The notes under the pieces are model-generated. The model ran no database searches. It saw only the letters and a list, made by a program, of their open reading frames with translations, and was not told the origin of the DNA. Shown here piece by piece: positions 1 through 5,282 of a DNA stretch of 5,343 nt. Source of the stretch: JABCPE02 sp963518845 (GTDB lineage: Bacteria; Bacteroidota; Bacteroidia; Flavobacteriales; Weeksellaceae); contig CAUQKV010000050.1 in the NCBI GenBank assembly GCA_963518845.1, positions 1 to 5,343 of the forward strand, given 5' to 3'. Numbering within the stretch: the stretch's first letter is position 1; the number at the start of each line of letters is the position of its first letter. Position numbers and translations under genes: made by a program.

Positions 1-30
1 GAAAAACAAAAAATAAAAATCCCCAAAAGA

Positions 31-51
31 CAAAAAGAAAAATATTTTTTC
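31..51 (-). terminator. Weak candidate terminator after glnS
   Basis: Just past the glnS stop the minus strand reads GAAAAA-ATA-TTTTTC followed by TTTTTG. This gives a six-pair stem that is almost all A-U, then a short U-run. It is positioned correctly for glnS but has only one G-C pair, so it may simply be A/T-rich spacer. The rest of bases 1-57 shows no gene. Confidence 0.22.
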
Positions 52-57
52 ATTTAT

Positions 58-1734
58 TTAATTTTCAGGTTTGTAGGAATCCTTTAAAGTTACTGTTCTG
101 TTGAAAACCAATTTGCTGTCTGTGCTGTCTTGGTCTTTGGTAAAGTAACCGATTCTCTGGAACTGCAGCGGTTCGCCTACTTTTACTTCTTTCAGTTCTG
201 GTTCTGCATAGGCAGTCACCACTTTCAGAGATTCAGGATTTATAAACTCTAAGAAGTCAGTCTCTTTTTCTGCATCTGGCTGCTCGGTCGTGAAAAGCCG
301 GTCATAAACTCTCGCTTCCACAGGCAGAGCGTGATTTGCAGAAACCCAGTGCAGCGTTCCTTTTACTTTTCTTAGACTTTCTTCTGTTCCGCTTCCAGAT
401 TTAGATTTTTCATCATAAGTAGCGTAGATAGTTGTAATCTCGCCGTTTTCATCTTTTTCTACTCTTTCAGCTTTGATGATGTAGGCAGATTTTAGTCTTA
501 CCTCACCACCGAGTTTCAGACGGAAAAACTTCTTGTCCGCTTCCTCTTTGAAGTCTTCTCTCTCTATATACAGCTCTCGTGAGAAAGGAACTTTTCTCAT
601 TCCAGCGTTTTCATCTTCTGGGTTATTTTCCGTTTCCAGCCATTCTTCTTTGCCTTCTGGGTAGTTTTCTATAATCAGTTTTACAGGATTCATTACTACC
701 ATCATTCTCTTGGCTGTTTTGTTCAAATCCTCTCTTACGCAGAATTCCAAAAGTTGAATGTCTATTAAGTTTTCTCTTTTCGCTACACCTACTTTCTCAA
801 TGAAATTTCTGATGGCAGCAGGCGTGTAGCCTTTTCTTCTAAGTCCAGAAACGGTAGGCATTCTCGGGTCGTCCCAGCCTGTAACCACACCTTCAGCAAC
901 GAGCCTTTGGAGTTTTCTCTTAGAAGTAATCATGTAGGTTACATTCATTCGGGCAAACTCTCGCTGTTTGTTTCTGATAGTTCCTTCTGTATAGACTTGG
1001 TCAAGATACCAGTCGTAAAGCGGTCTGTGGTTTTCAAACTCCAATGAACAAAGGGAGTGCGAAATCTGCTCTATGTAGTCACTCTCTCCATGAGCCCAGT
1101 CATACATAGGGTAAATTTTCCAAGTGGTGCCAGTCCTGTGGTGTGGTCTTTTCAGGATTCTATACATCACAGGGTCACGCATGTTCATATTAGGCGAAGT
1201 CATATCTATTTTGGCACGAAGGGACATAGTTCCTTCTTCGAACTCGCCATTTTTCATTCGCTCGAATAGATTTAGTGATTCCTCTACTGGCCTGTTTCGG
1301 AATGGAGATTCTATCCCAGGTTCTGCAGGATTTTTTCTTTGTTCCGTGATAACTTCCGAAGACTGCTCATCTATGTACGCTTTGCCATCTTTTATCATCT
1401 GCACAGCCCAGTCATAGAGCTGCTGAAAATAGTCTGATGCATAGAGTTCTTTATCCCATTGGAAGCCGAGCCAAGCCACATCTTTCTTGATAGAATCTAC
1501 GAACTCTTGTTCTTCTTTTTCAGGGTTGGTATCATCGAAACGAAGGTTCACAGGAGCGTTATATTTTTCGCCCAAACCGAAGTTGATGCATATTGCTTTG
1601 GTATGTCCTATGTGCAGATAGCCGTTGGGCTCCGGCGGAAAACGAAAACGAATTTTGTCTCTGCTAAGTCCATTAGCTAAATCTTCTTCTATAATTTGCT
1701 CAATGAAATTGAGTGGTTTTTTTTCTTCTTCCAT
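58..1734 (-). CDS. glnS: Glutaminyl-tRNA synthetase (GlnRS)
   Basis: Class I aminoacyl-tRNA synthetase that charges tRNA-Gln with glutamine in the cytoplasm using ATP. The protein has 558 residues, close to E. coli GlnRS (about 554). The Rossmann catalytic half carries PEPNGYLHIGH with the HIGH motif at 41-44, RFDDTNP at 65-71, YPMYDWAHGES around 208-218 and CSLEFENHRPLYDW at 229-242. The KMSKS-equivalent loop is MITSKRKL at 268-275. Tyr211 and Cys229 fall where the glutamine-recognition residues of the E. coli enzyme lie (from memory). Residues from about 340 to the end correspond to the two-barrel anticodon-binding region and include QRIGYFTKDQDS near the C-terminus. The CSLEF segment and full-length barrels favour GlnRS over the related GluRS. 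The start is supported by a TAnnTTTG box 20 bases upstream and an A/T-rich leader. No frameshift or missing motif is seen. It is probably transcribed from its own promoter. Confidence 0.97.
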   Translation of the reverse strand: MEEEKKPLNFIEQIIEEDLANGLSRDKIRFRFPPEPNGYLHIGHTKAICINFGLGEKYNAPVNLRFDDTNPEKEEQEFVDSIKKDVAWLGFQWDKELYASDYFQQLYDWAVQMIKDGKAYIDEQSSEVITEQRKNPAEPGIESPFRNRPVEESLNLFERMKNGEFEEGTMSLRAKIDMTSPNMNMRDPVMYRILKRPHHRTGTTWKIYPMYDWAHGESDYIEQISHSLCSLEFENHRPLYDWYLDQVYTEGTIRNKQREFARMNVTYMITSKRKLQRLVAEGVVTGWDDPRMPTVSGLRRKGYTPAAIRNFIEKVGVAKRENLIDIQLLEFCVREDLNKTAKRMMVVMNPVKLIIENYPEGKEEWLETENNPEDENAGMRKVPFSRELYIEREDFKEEADKKFFRLKLGGEVRLKSAYIIKAERVEKDENGEITTIYATYDEKSKSGSGTEESLRKVKGTLHWVSANHALPVEARVYDRLFTTEQPDAEKETDFLEFINPESLKVVTAYAEPELKEVKVGEPLQFQRIGYFTKDQDSTDSKLVFNRTVTLKDSYKPEN

Positions 1735-1754
1735 ATTTTTTGTTAAATAATTGG

Positions 1755-1762
1755 CAAAGATA
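1755..1762 (-). promoter_or_regulatory. Putative glnS promoter -7 box
   Basis: The minus strand reads TATCTTTG, a full match to the Bacteroidota -7 consensus TAnnTTTG, ending 20 bases before the glnS ATG. No clear TTG -33 box sits 19-21 bases upstream, so the match rests on the -7 element and its position. It lies in the 57-base gap between glnS and the upstream membrane-protein gene, which suggests glnS is transcribed separately. Confidence 0.5.
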
Positions 1763-1791
1763 ATGTTTTTCTTAAAAAATATTGGCAGATT

Positions 1792-2127
1792 CTAATCTTC
1801 ATCTACTGACAAAATAGAGGTCAGAATAGATAAACAAACACTGAAAGCCAGAGTCCAGCCAAAACCATCGATTACCATTCCATCCACGAAATAATCCGCA
1901 ACAGAAACCACGATGGCATTCACAACCAGTGAAAAAAGCCCAAAAGTAATCAGTGATACAGGAAAGCTAATGATATTCAGGATAGGTTTTAGGAAAATAT
2001 TCAGCAATCCCAAAACCACTGCAAAAATCACAGCCGAACTGAAATCTAAGAAATGCACTCCGCTAAGCACCTTTGGTAGAAAATAGGCAACTGCCGCGGT
2101 GATAATCAAATTAACAATAATTCTCAT
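1792..2127 (-). CDS. Phage-holin-4_2 family small integral membrane protein
   Basis: A 111-residue, very hydrophobic protein with four likely membrane helices at about 2-18, 31-47, 52-74 and 88-106, and an acidic tail (VDED). The segment LGLLNIFLKPILNIISFP followed by a helix with FSLVVNAIVV is characteristic of the widespread 'phage holin family' / four-TMS proteins (Pfam PF04020 type). Despite the name, these are ordinary chromosomal genes in many bacteria with no proven holin role, and the function is unknown. The reading frame stays open nine codons further, to 2154. The start at 2127 (MRIIVNLI) is preferred because homologues begin there, the upstream ATG would fall at or before the putative transcription start, and an A-rich stretch precedes the inner ATG. 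It lies between cysK and glnS with its own terminator and promoter boundaries, so a functional link to cysteine synthesis is not implied. Confidence 0.85.
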   Translation of the reverse strand: MRIIVNLIITAAVAYFLPKVLSGVHFLDFSSAVIFAVVLGLLNIFLKPILNIISFPVSLITFGLFSLVVNAIVVSVADYFVDGMVIDGFGWTLAFSVCLSILTSILSVDED

Positions 2128-2143
2128 TTTTAATAAATTTTGG

Positions 2144-2174
2144 TAAATATACATATATCTTAGCCCTTAGACAA
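2144..2174 (-). promoter_or_regulatory. Putative promoter of the four-TMS protein gene
   Basis: The minus strand shows TTG (2174-2172), a 20-base spacer, then TATATTTA (2151-2144). The latter matches TAnnTTTG at all fixed positions but the last. The box ends 16 bases before the preferred ATG at 2127. The -33 element directly follows the T-tail of the cysK terminator, so the terminator and the next promoter are packed together. Confidence 0.42.
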
Positions 2175-2202
2175 CAAAAACCTTTCCAACAGGAAAGGTT
2201 TT
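2171..2202 (-). terminator. Intrinsic terminator of cysK
   Basis: A perfect 11-pair stem (AAAACCTTTCC / GGAAAGGTTTT on the minus strand, 2202-2192 with 2187-2177) encloses a four-base loop. The T-run continues as TTTTTG TTGT. It starts 8 bases after the cysK stop codon. Both orientations have a T-rich 3' arm, but only the minus strand has a gene ending here. Confidence 0.85.
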
Positions 2203-2209
2203 ACAAAAT

Positions 2210-3139
2210 TTATTCTGAAATTACATTCTCTTCGAAAAGTCCATCCACAGACCAGTATCTTTCTCCTGTGTCATAGTTGATGGTCAGAACCGTAGCATTT
2301 TGTGGGATTTCTCCTAATTTTTTAGCAATGGCAGCCAGTGAAGCTCCTGTGGAAATTCCACCTAAAATTCCTTCTTCTTTTGCTAATCTTTGTGCGAAAC
2401 TAAACGCTTCTTCTTTCCCAACTAGGATGGCTCCTTCTAGAATTTCTGTATTCAAAACAGCAGGGATAAAACCAGCACCGATTCCTTGGATAGCGTGTGG
2501 GCCAGGTGCACCGCCACTGATGACAGGCGATTGCTCTGGCTCAACTGCAAAGGCTTTGAGCTGAGGAAATTTCTGTTTTACAATCTCTGAAATTCCCGTA
2601 ATGTGTCCTCCTGTTCCTACTCCCGAGATGAGGAAATCTACACCTTCTGAGAAATCATTTAGAATTTCCTGAGCCGTAGTATTACGGTGGATTTCTGGAT
2701 TGGCAGCATTTTCGAACTGCTGAGGAATCCAAGAGTTACTTTCTTTTTCAGCTAGTTCCTGAGCTTTTGCTATCGCTCCTTTCATTCCTAATTCTCTTGG
2801 CGTCAGGACGATTTTTGCACCATAAGCAGACATTAGTTTTCTTCTCTCTACACTCATGCTTTCTGGCATTACCAAAGTTAAATCGTATCCTTTCACAGCG
2901 CTTACCATAGCAAGACCTACTCCTGTGTTTCCTGATGTAGGCTCTATGATTTTGGTGTCTTTATTGATTTTTCCTTCTTTTTCCGCCGCTTCTATCATGG
3001 CTAGAGCGATTCTGTCTTTCACGCTTCCTCCTGGGTTGCTTCTTTCTAGTTTTATCCAAACATTATGGTTTGGGAATAGTTTGCTTAGCCTTACTACTGG
3101 CGTTTTACCGATGGTTTCTAATACATTGTTGAATTTCAT
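2210..3139 (-). CDS. cysK: Cysteine synthase A (O-acetylserine sulfhydrylase)
   Basis: PLP-dependent enzyme that replaces the acetyl group of O-acetylserine with sulfide to make L-cysteine; cytoplasmic. The protein has 309 residues, normal for the family. The PLP-binding lysine is Lys41 in NPGGSVKDR (35-43). The substrate-binding loop PTSGNTG is at 67-73, the phosphate-binding glycine loop GVGTGGHITG at 173-182, VEPEQSPVISGG at 199-210, GPHAIQGIGAGF at 213-224, and GGISTGAS at 260-267 supplies the serine facing the pyridine nitrogen. The GPHxIQGIGAGF motif favours CysK over CysM. It lies downstream of cysE on the same strand. An intrinsic terminator follows it, and an unusual leader with a Cys-Cys mini-ORF and an internal terminator precedes it, suggesting control by cysteine supply. 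A cystathionine beta-synthase-like role is less likely because there is no CBS domain. Confidence 0.95.
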   Translation of the reverse strand: MKFNNVLETIGKTPVVRLSKLFPNHNVWIKLERSNPGGSVKDRIALAMIEAAEKEGKINKDTKIIEPTSGNTGVGLAMVSAVKGYDLTLVMPESMSVERRKLMSAYGAKIVLTPRELGMKGAIAKAQELAEKESNSWIPQQFENAANPEIHRNTTAQEILNDFSEGVDFLISGVGTGGHITGISEIVKQKFPQLKAFAVEPEQSPVISGGAPGPHAIQGIGAGFIPAVLNTEILEGAILVGKEEAFSFAQRLAKEEGILGGISTGASLAAIAKKLGEIPQNATVLTINYDTGERYWSVDGLFEENVISE

Positions 3140-3164
3140 AATATGATTGATTTAAAAAATTATT

Positions 3165-3202
3165 AAAAATAAAAAAGAGAGCGTGAAATCTTTCAGCCCT
3201 CT
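3165..3202 (-). terminator. Intrinsic terminator inside the cysK leader (attenuator)
   Basis: On the minus strand AGAGGGC pairs with GCTCTCT (3202-3196 with 3182-3176, one G-U), then TGAA pairs with TTCA across one bulged C, with loop AGAT. TTTTTT-A-TTTTT follows at once (3176-3165). It is a good intrinsic terminator but lies before cysK, 25 bases from its ATG, and after a good promoter. It would therefore end leader transcripts early unless disrupted, as an attenuator does. Confidence 0.75.
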
Positions 3203-3227
3203 ATATACGAATAACAATACAGCATTG

Positions 3228-3296
3228 CTACACTATCAGAAAAACTGAAGTCGTTAGAATATAGCAACACATCATATTGTTTTTTACTATTGTCAT
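3228..3296 (-). CDS. Putative cysK leader peptide with tandem cysteine codons
   Basis: A 22-codon ORF that begins MTIVKNNMMCCY and ends SVFLIV before a TAG stop. The two adjacent cysteine codons are TGT TGC at 3269-3264 (residues 10-11). Cysteine is rare in bacterial proteins, so a tandem pair in a mini-ORF before the cysteine synthase gene suggests a sensor of charged Cys-tRNA. Its ATG lies 23 bases after a full-consensus TAnnTTTG box, the same spacing as for mdh in this window. There is no strong Shine-Dalgarno site, as is usual here. An alternative start is Met8 or Met9, preceded by an A-rich stretch, leaving 15 or 14 residues with the Cys pair intact. The peptide itself probably has no function. 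I recognise no known leader-peptide family. Confidence 0.55.
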   Translation of the reverse strand: MTIVKNNMMCCYILTTSVFLIV

Positions 3297-3319
3297 CTCT
3301 TTTGGAATAAATATGAATG

Positions 3320-3350
3320 CAAATCTAATAATATTTTTTAAAAATGCAAA
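3320..3350 (-). promoter_or_regulatory. Promoter of the cysK leader (TTTG-N19-TAnnTTTG)
   Basis: The minus strand reads TTTG (3350-3347), exactly 19 bases, then TAGATTTG (3327-3320). Both boxes fit the Bacteroidota primary sigma factor consensus and the spacing is optimal. Transcription would begin near 3314. The -33 box starts 4 bases after the cysE stop codon, so cysK has its own promoter even though it follows cysE on the same strand. Confidence 0.68.
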
Positions 3351-3353
3351 TTT

Positions 3354-4181
3354 TTAAATAGAAAAATTAATCGGTTCGTTTGGTTTTTCTTTGCTTCGGA
3401 TGATGGTTTTGTTTTTATAATATACCAAGCTGTATGGCTCTATACTCTCTGTAAGCCAGACATTTCCGCCGATGGTAGAACCTTCCCGAATGATAGTATT
3501 TCCACCTAAAATAGTAGTGTTGGCATACACGGTTACATTATTTTCTATCGTAGGGTGGCGTTTCGTGTTGGCGATATCTTTGGAAACCGCTAAAGCTCCG
3601 AGAGTTACATTTTGGTAAATTTTAACACAATTGCCAATTATAGTCGTTTCACCAATCACTATCCCTGTTCCGTGGTCTATGAAAAAACATTCTCCGATGG
3701 TAGCGCCAGGGTGGATGTCTATCCCTGTTTTGCTGTGTGCCAGCTCTGTCCAGATTCTTGGGATGAGCGGCACGCCTTGTAGATGCAGCTGGTGGGCAAA
3801 TCTATAAATAGAAATGGCGTAAAATCCTGGGTAAGAAACCATTACTTCCTCTATATGAGTAGCGGCAGGGTCATTGTCAAGGATAAACTGGGCGTCTTTT
3901 TCCAGCAGGTTGTAAACATGCGGAACAGCCTCGAAAAAGCAGCTAGCAGCTTTTGCTTTCATATCAGGGTCTTCTATTACGGAATTGATAATCTGCTGAA
4001 ATTCAAGTTTAAAGCTTTCTAATCTGAGATGGATTTCCGCTTCAGAATTACATCTTTGATATTCTAAGAAGAAGACGAAACGAAAAAAAGAATCGATGAA
4101 TTTTTCTATTTTTCGTTTATCCAAGTCGTATTTTCGGTTTTTGTAACCACGGCTGAGATGGTTTAAAAATTCTTTTTGCAT
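3354..4181 (-). CDS. cysE: Serine O-acetyltransferase
   Basis: Transfers acetyl from acetyl-CoA to L-serine to give O-acetylserine, the substrate of CysK; cytoplasmic. The protein has 275 residues. The helical N-terminal domain (about 1-150) precedes a left-handed beta-helix of hexapeptide repeats (about 153-250). Catalytic positions inferred from E. coli CysE are Asp155 in GIDIHPGATIG, His170 in DHGTGIVIGET (169-179) and His209 in KRHPTI. The repeats QNVTLGAL, TTILGG and STIGGNVWL continue the helix. The loop ALAVSKDIANTKRHP is of the kind seen in Bacteroidota enzymes. The tail ends NFSI: a C-terminal isoleucine is what inserts into the CysK active site in the cysteine synthase complex. No terminator separates it from the cysK leader, so read-through is possible. 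Its own promoter is not clear. It is divergent from mdh. Confidence 0.95.
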   Translation of the reverse strand: MQKEFLNHLSRGYKNRKYDLDKRKIEKFIDSFFRFVFFLEYQRCNSEAEIHLRLESFKLEFQQIINSVIEDPDMKAKAASCFFEAVPHVYNLLEKDAQFILDNDPAATHIEEVMVSYPGFYAISIYRFAHQLHLQGVPLIPRIWTELAHSKTGIDIHPGATIGECFFIDHGTGIVIGETTIIGNCVKIYQNVTLGALAVSKDIANTKRHPTIENNVTVYANTTILGGNTIIREGSTIGGNVWLTESIEPYSLVYYKNKTIIRSKEKPNEPINFSI

Positions 4182-4198
4182 AATTTGTAAAAACTAAA

Positions 4199-4211
4199 AT
4201 CATGCAATGAT
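4199..4211. repeat. Interrupted palindrome upstream of cysE
   Basis: ATCAT-GCA-ATGAT is a 5+3+5 palindrome 17 bases before the cysE ATG. Its position would suit an operator for a dimeric regulator. In A/T-rich intergenic DNA such a short palindrome may be chance, and no second copy was noticed elsewhere in the window. Confidence 0.22.
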
Positions 4212-4304
4212 AAGAAATTCTCTTCAAAAAACTTAGGAAATTTATCTTAAAAATAGATTTTCTCAATGGTTAATGTAAATTATAGGAGAGTAATGAATAA
4301 TTAT

Positions 4305-4312
4305 TAACTTTG
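4305..4312 (+). promoter_or_regulatory. Putative mdh promoter -7 box
   Basis: TAACTTTG matches TAnnTTTG fully and ends 23 bases before the mdh ATG at 4336. No convincing TTG -33 box lies 19-21 bases upstream. The 154-base region between cysE and mdh (4182-4335) otherwise holds A/T-rich sequence and no further gene. Confidence 0.55.
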
Positions 4313-4335
4313 TGAGTTTAAATTTAATATTAAAA

Positions 4336-5262
4336 ATGAAAGTAACAGTAATAGGAGCGGGAGCAGTGGGAGCGAGCTGCACGGAATATATAGCAATGCG
4401 AAATTTTGCGAGTGAGGTGGTATTATTAGACATAAAAGAAGGTTTCGCTGAAGGGAAAGCCATGGATCTTATGCAGATGTCTGCTGTGGAAGGCTTTGAA
4501 ACTCGTATCATAGGCGTAACGAATAATTATGCTAAAACAGAAAATTCTAATGTAGTGGTCATCACCTCAGGGATGCCTAGAAGACCGGGGATGAGCAGAG
4601 AGGAACTGATAGGTGTGAATGCGGATATCGTGTCAGGAGTTACAGAAAATGTACTAAAATACTCTCCTAATGCCATTATCATCGTGGTGACCAATCCTGT
4701 GGATACCATGTCCTACCTTGTTCATAAGAAATTCCAATTGCCTAAAAACAGAATCATAGGTATGGGAGGAGCGCTCGATACAGCGAGATTTAGATATCGT
4801 CTGGCGGAGGCTCTGGGATGTCCCGTTTCAGATGTGGATGGTATGGTGATCGCTGCTCATACGGACACAGGGATGCTTCCTCTCATCAGTAAAGCTACTA
4901 GAAATGGTATCTGCGTAGCAGAATTTTTGAATAAAGAAAAACTAAACAGCATAGTGGAAGAAACCAAACTAGGTGGGGCTACTTTGGTGAAACTTTTGGG
5001 GACTTCTGCGTGGTATGCTCCTGGGGCAGGAGTGGCTTCGCTGGTGCATTCTATCCTGTCTGACCAAAAGAAAATGATTCCTTGTTCTGCCCTTTTGGAG
5101 GGGGAATATGGCGAGCAGGATGTCAGTATAGGTGTGCCGTGTATCATTGGTAGAAATGGAATAGAAAAAATAATGGAACTATCTCTAAATGGGGACGAAA
5201 AAGAGAAATTCCATGCCTCTGCCGATGCGGTAAGAAAAGTAAATGCAGAACTGAAATTTTAA
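4336..5262 (+). CDS. mdh: Malate dehydrogenase (NAD-dependent, LDH-like type)
   Basis: Interconverts malate and oxaloacetate with NAD in the TCA cycle; cytoplasmic. The protein has 308 residues, normal for the LDH-like MDH family. The Rossmann NAD site is GAGAVG at 7-12, with Asp32 at the end of strand 2 (VVLLDI), which favours NAD over NADP. The substrate loop is GMPRRPGMSREEL (79-91); arginine at 82 marks malate rather than lactate specificity. VVTNPVD is at 117-123, GMGGALDTARFR at 142-153 supplies the Asp148/Arg151 pair, and the catalytic His175 lies in AAHTDTG, a slightly changed form of the usual GxHGDT/GGHSDT. The frame is open eight codons upstream (GTG at 4312), but that GTG overlaps the putative -7 box. 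The ATG with an A-rich lead and MKVTVIGAG is therefore the start. It is followed after 20 bases by another gene on the same strand with no terminator between, probably one operon. Confidence 0.96.
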   Translation: MKVTVIGAGAVGASCTEYIAMRNFASEVVLLDIKEGFAEGKAMDLMQMSAVEGFETRIIGVTNNYAKTENSNVVVITSGMPRRPGMSREELIGVNADIVSGVTENVLKYSPNAIIIVVTNPVDTMSYLVHKKFQLPKNRIIGMGGALDTARFRYRLAEALGCPVSDVDGMVIAAHTDTGMLPLISKATRNGICVAEFLNKEKLNSIVEETKLGGATLVKLLGTSAWYAPGAGVASLVHSILSDQKKMIPCSALLEGEYGEQDVSIGVPCIIGRNGIEKIMELSLNGDEKEKFHASADAVRKVNAELKF

Positions 5263-5282
5263 TATTTTAAAAATTAAACCTA

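Larger units (their letters stand above)
3165..3314 (-). promoter_or_regulatory. Putative cysteine-responsive transcription attenuator, cysK leader RNA
   Basis: From the predicted start near 3314, the leader contains the Cys-Cys mini-ORF and two nested stems. The outer stem is TTGCTA 3267-3262 with TAGCAA 3230-3225. The inner stem is ACTTCAG 3251-3245 with CTGATAGT 3239-3232, one bulge and a U5 loop. The terminator follows. The 5' arm of the outer stem overlaps the Cys codons and its 3' arm begins at the stop codon. The segment CTTCAGTTTTTCT (3250-3238) can also pair with the terminator's 5' arm, using three G-U pairs and two bulges, which would be an antiterminator. A ribosome stalled for lack of Cys-tRNA would leave this segment free. 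A ribosome reaching the stop would cover it and let the terminator form. The parts are visible; the mechanism is inferred. A riboswitch or an independent small RNA of about 140-150 bases are the alternatives. Confidence 0.55.

Noticed and set aside
1057..1680. Open frames on the plus strand inside glnS
   Set aside because: They overlap a full-length, motif-complete glnS, have no recognisable domain or promoter, and are low-complexity shadows of the coding strand.
1735..1791. Terminator for the four-TMS membrane-protein gene
   Set aside because: Only an A/T stretch (TTTTTTAAGAAAAA) is present, with no G-C stem; read-through into glnS is possible.
1792..2127. Phage holin name suggesting a prophage remnant
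   Set aside because: The family is a common chromosomal four-helix membrane protein; no endolysin, phage structural gene, integrase or att-like repeat is nearby.
2277..3146. Open plus-strand frames opposite cysK
   Set aside because: They lie antisense to a conserved enzyme, with no promoter box and no recognisable protein features.
3155..3162. TAATTTTT as a second cysK promoter after the internal terminator
   Set aside because: It misses the final G, has no -33 partner at the right spacing, and sits in a homopolymer-like A/T stretch. It is not excluded, and if real it would weaken the attenuation model.
3140..3353. SAM or other known riboswitch as explanation of the cysK leader
   Set aside because: I could not find the conserved core of a SAM-I, SAM-II or T-box element; the Cys-Cys ORF plus terminator gives a simpler account. 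A covariance search would settle it.
4189..4255. cysE promoter boxes TAGTTTTT (4196-4189) and TATTTTTA (4255-4248) on the minus strand
   Set aside because: Each lacks the final G of TAnnTTTG and neither has a TTG at 19-21 bases upstream; in such A/T-rich DNA these partial matches are expected by chance.
4263..5147. Minus-strand frames opposite mdh, including one reaching into the cysE/mdh gap
   Set aside because: The mdh motifs are intact across the region and the antisense products look like no known family; the frame at 4263-4511 is mostly the mirror of the mdh start.
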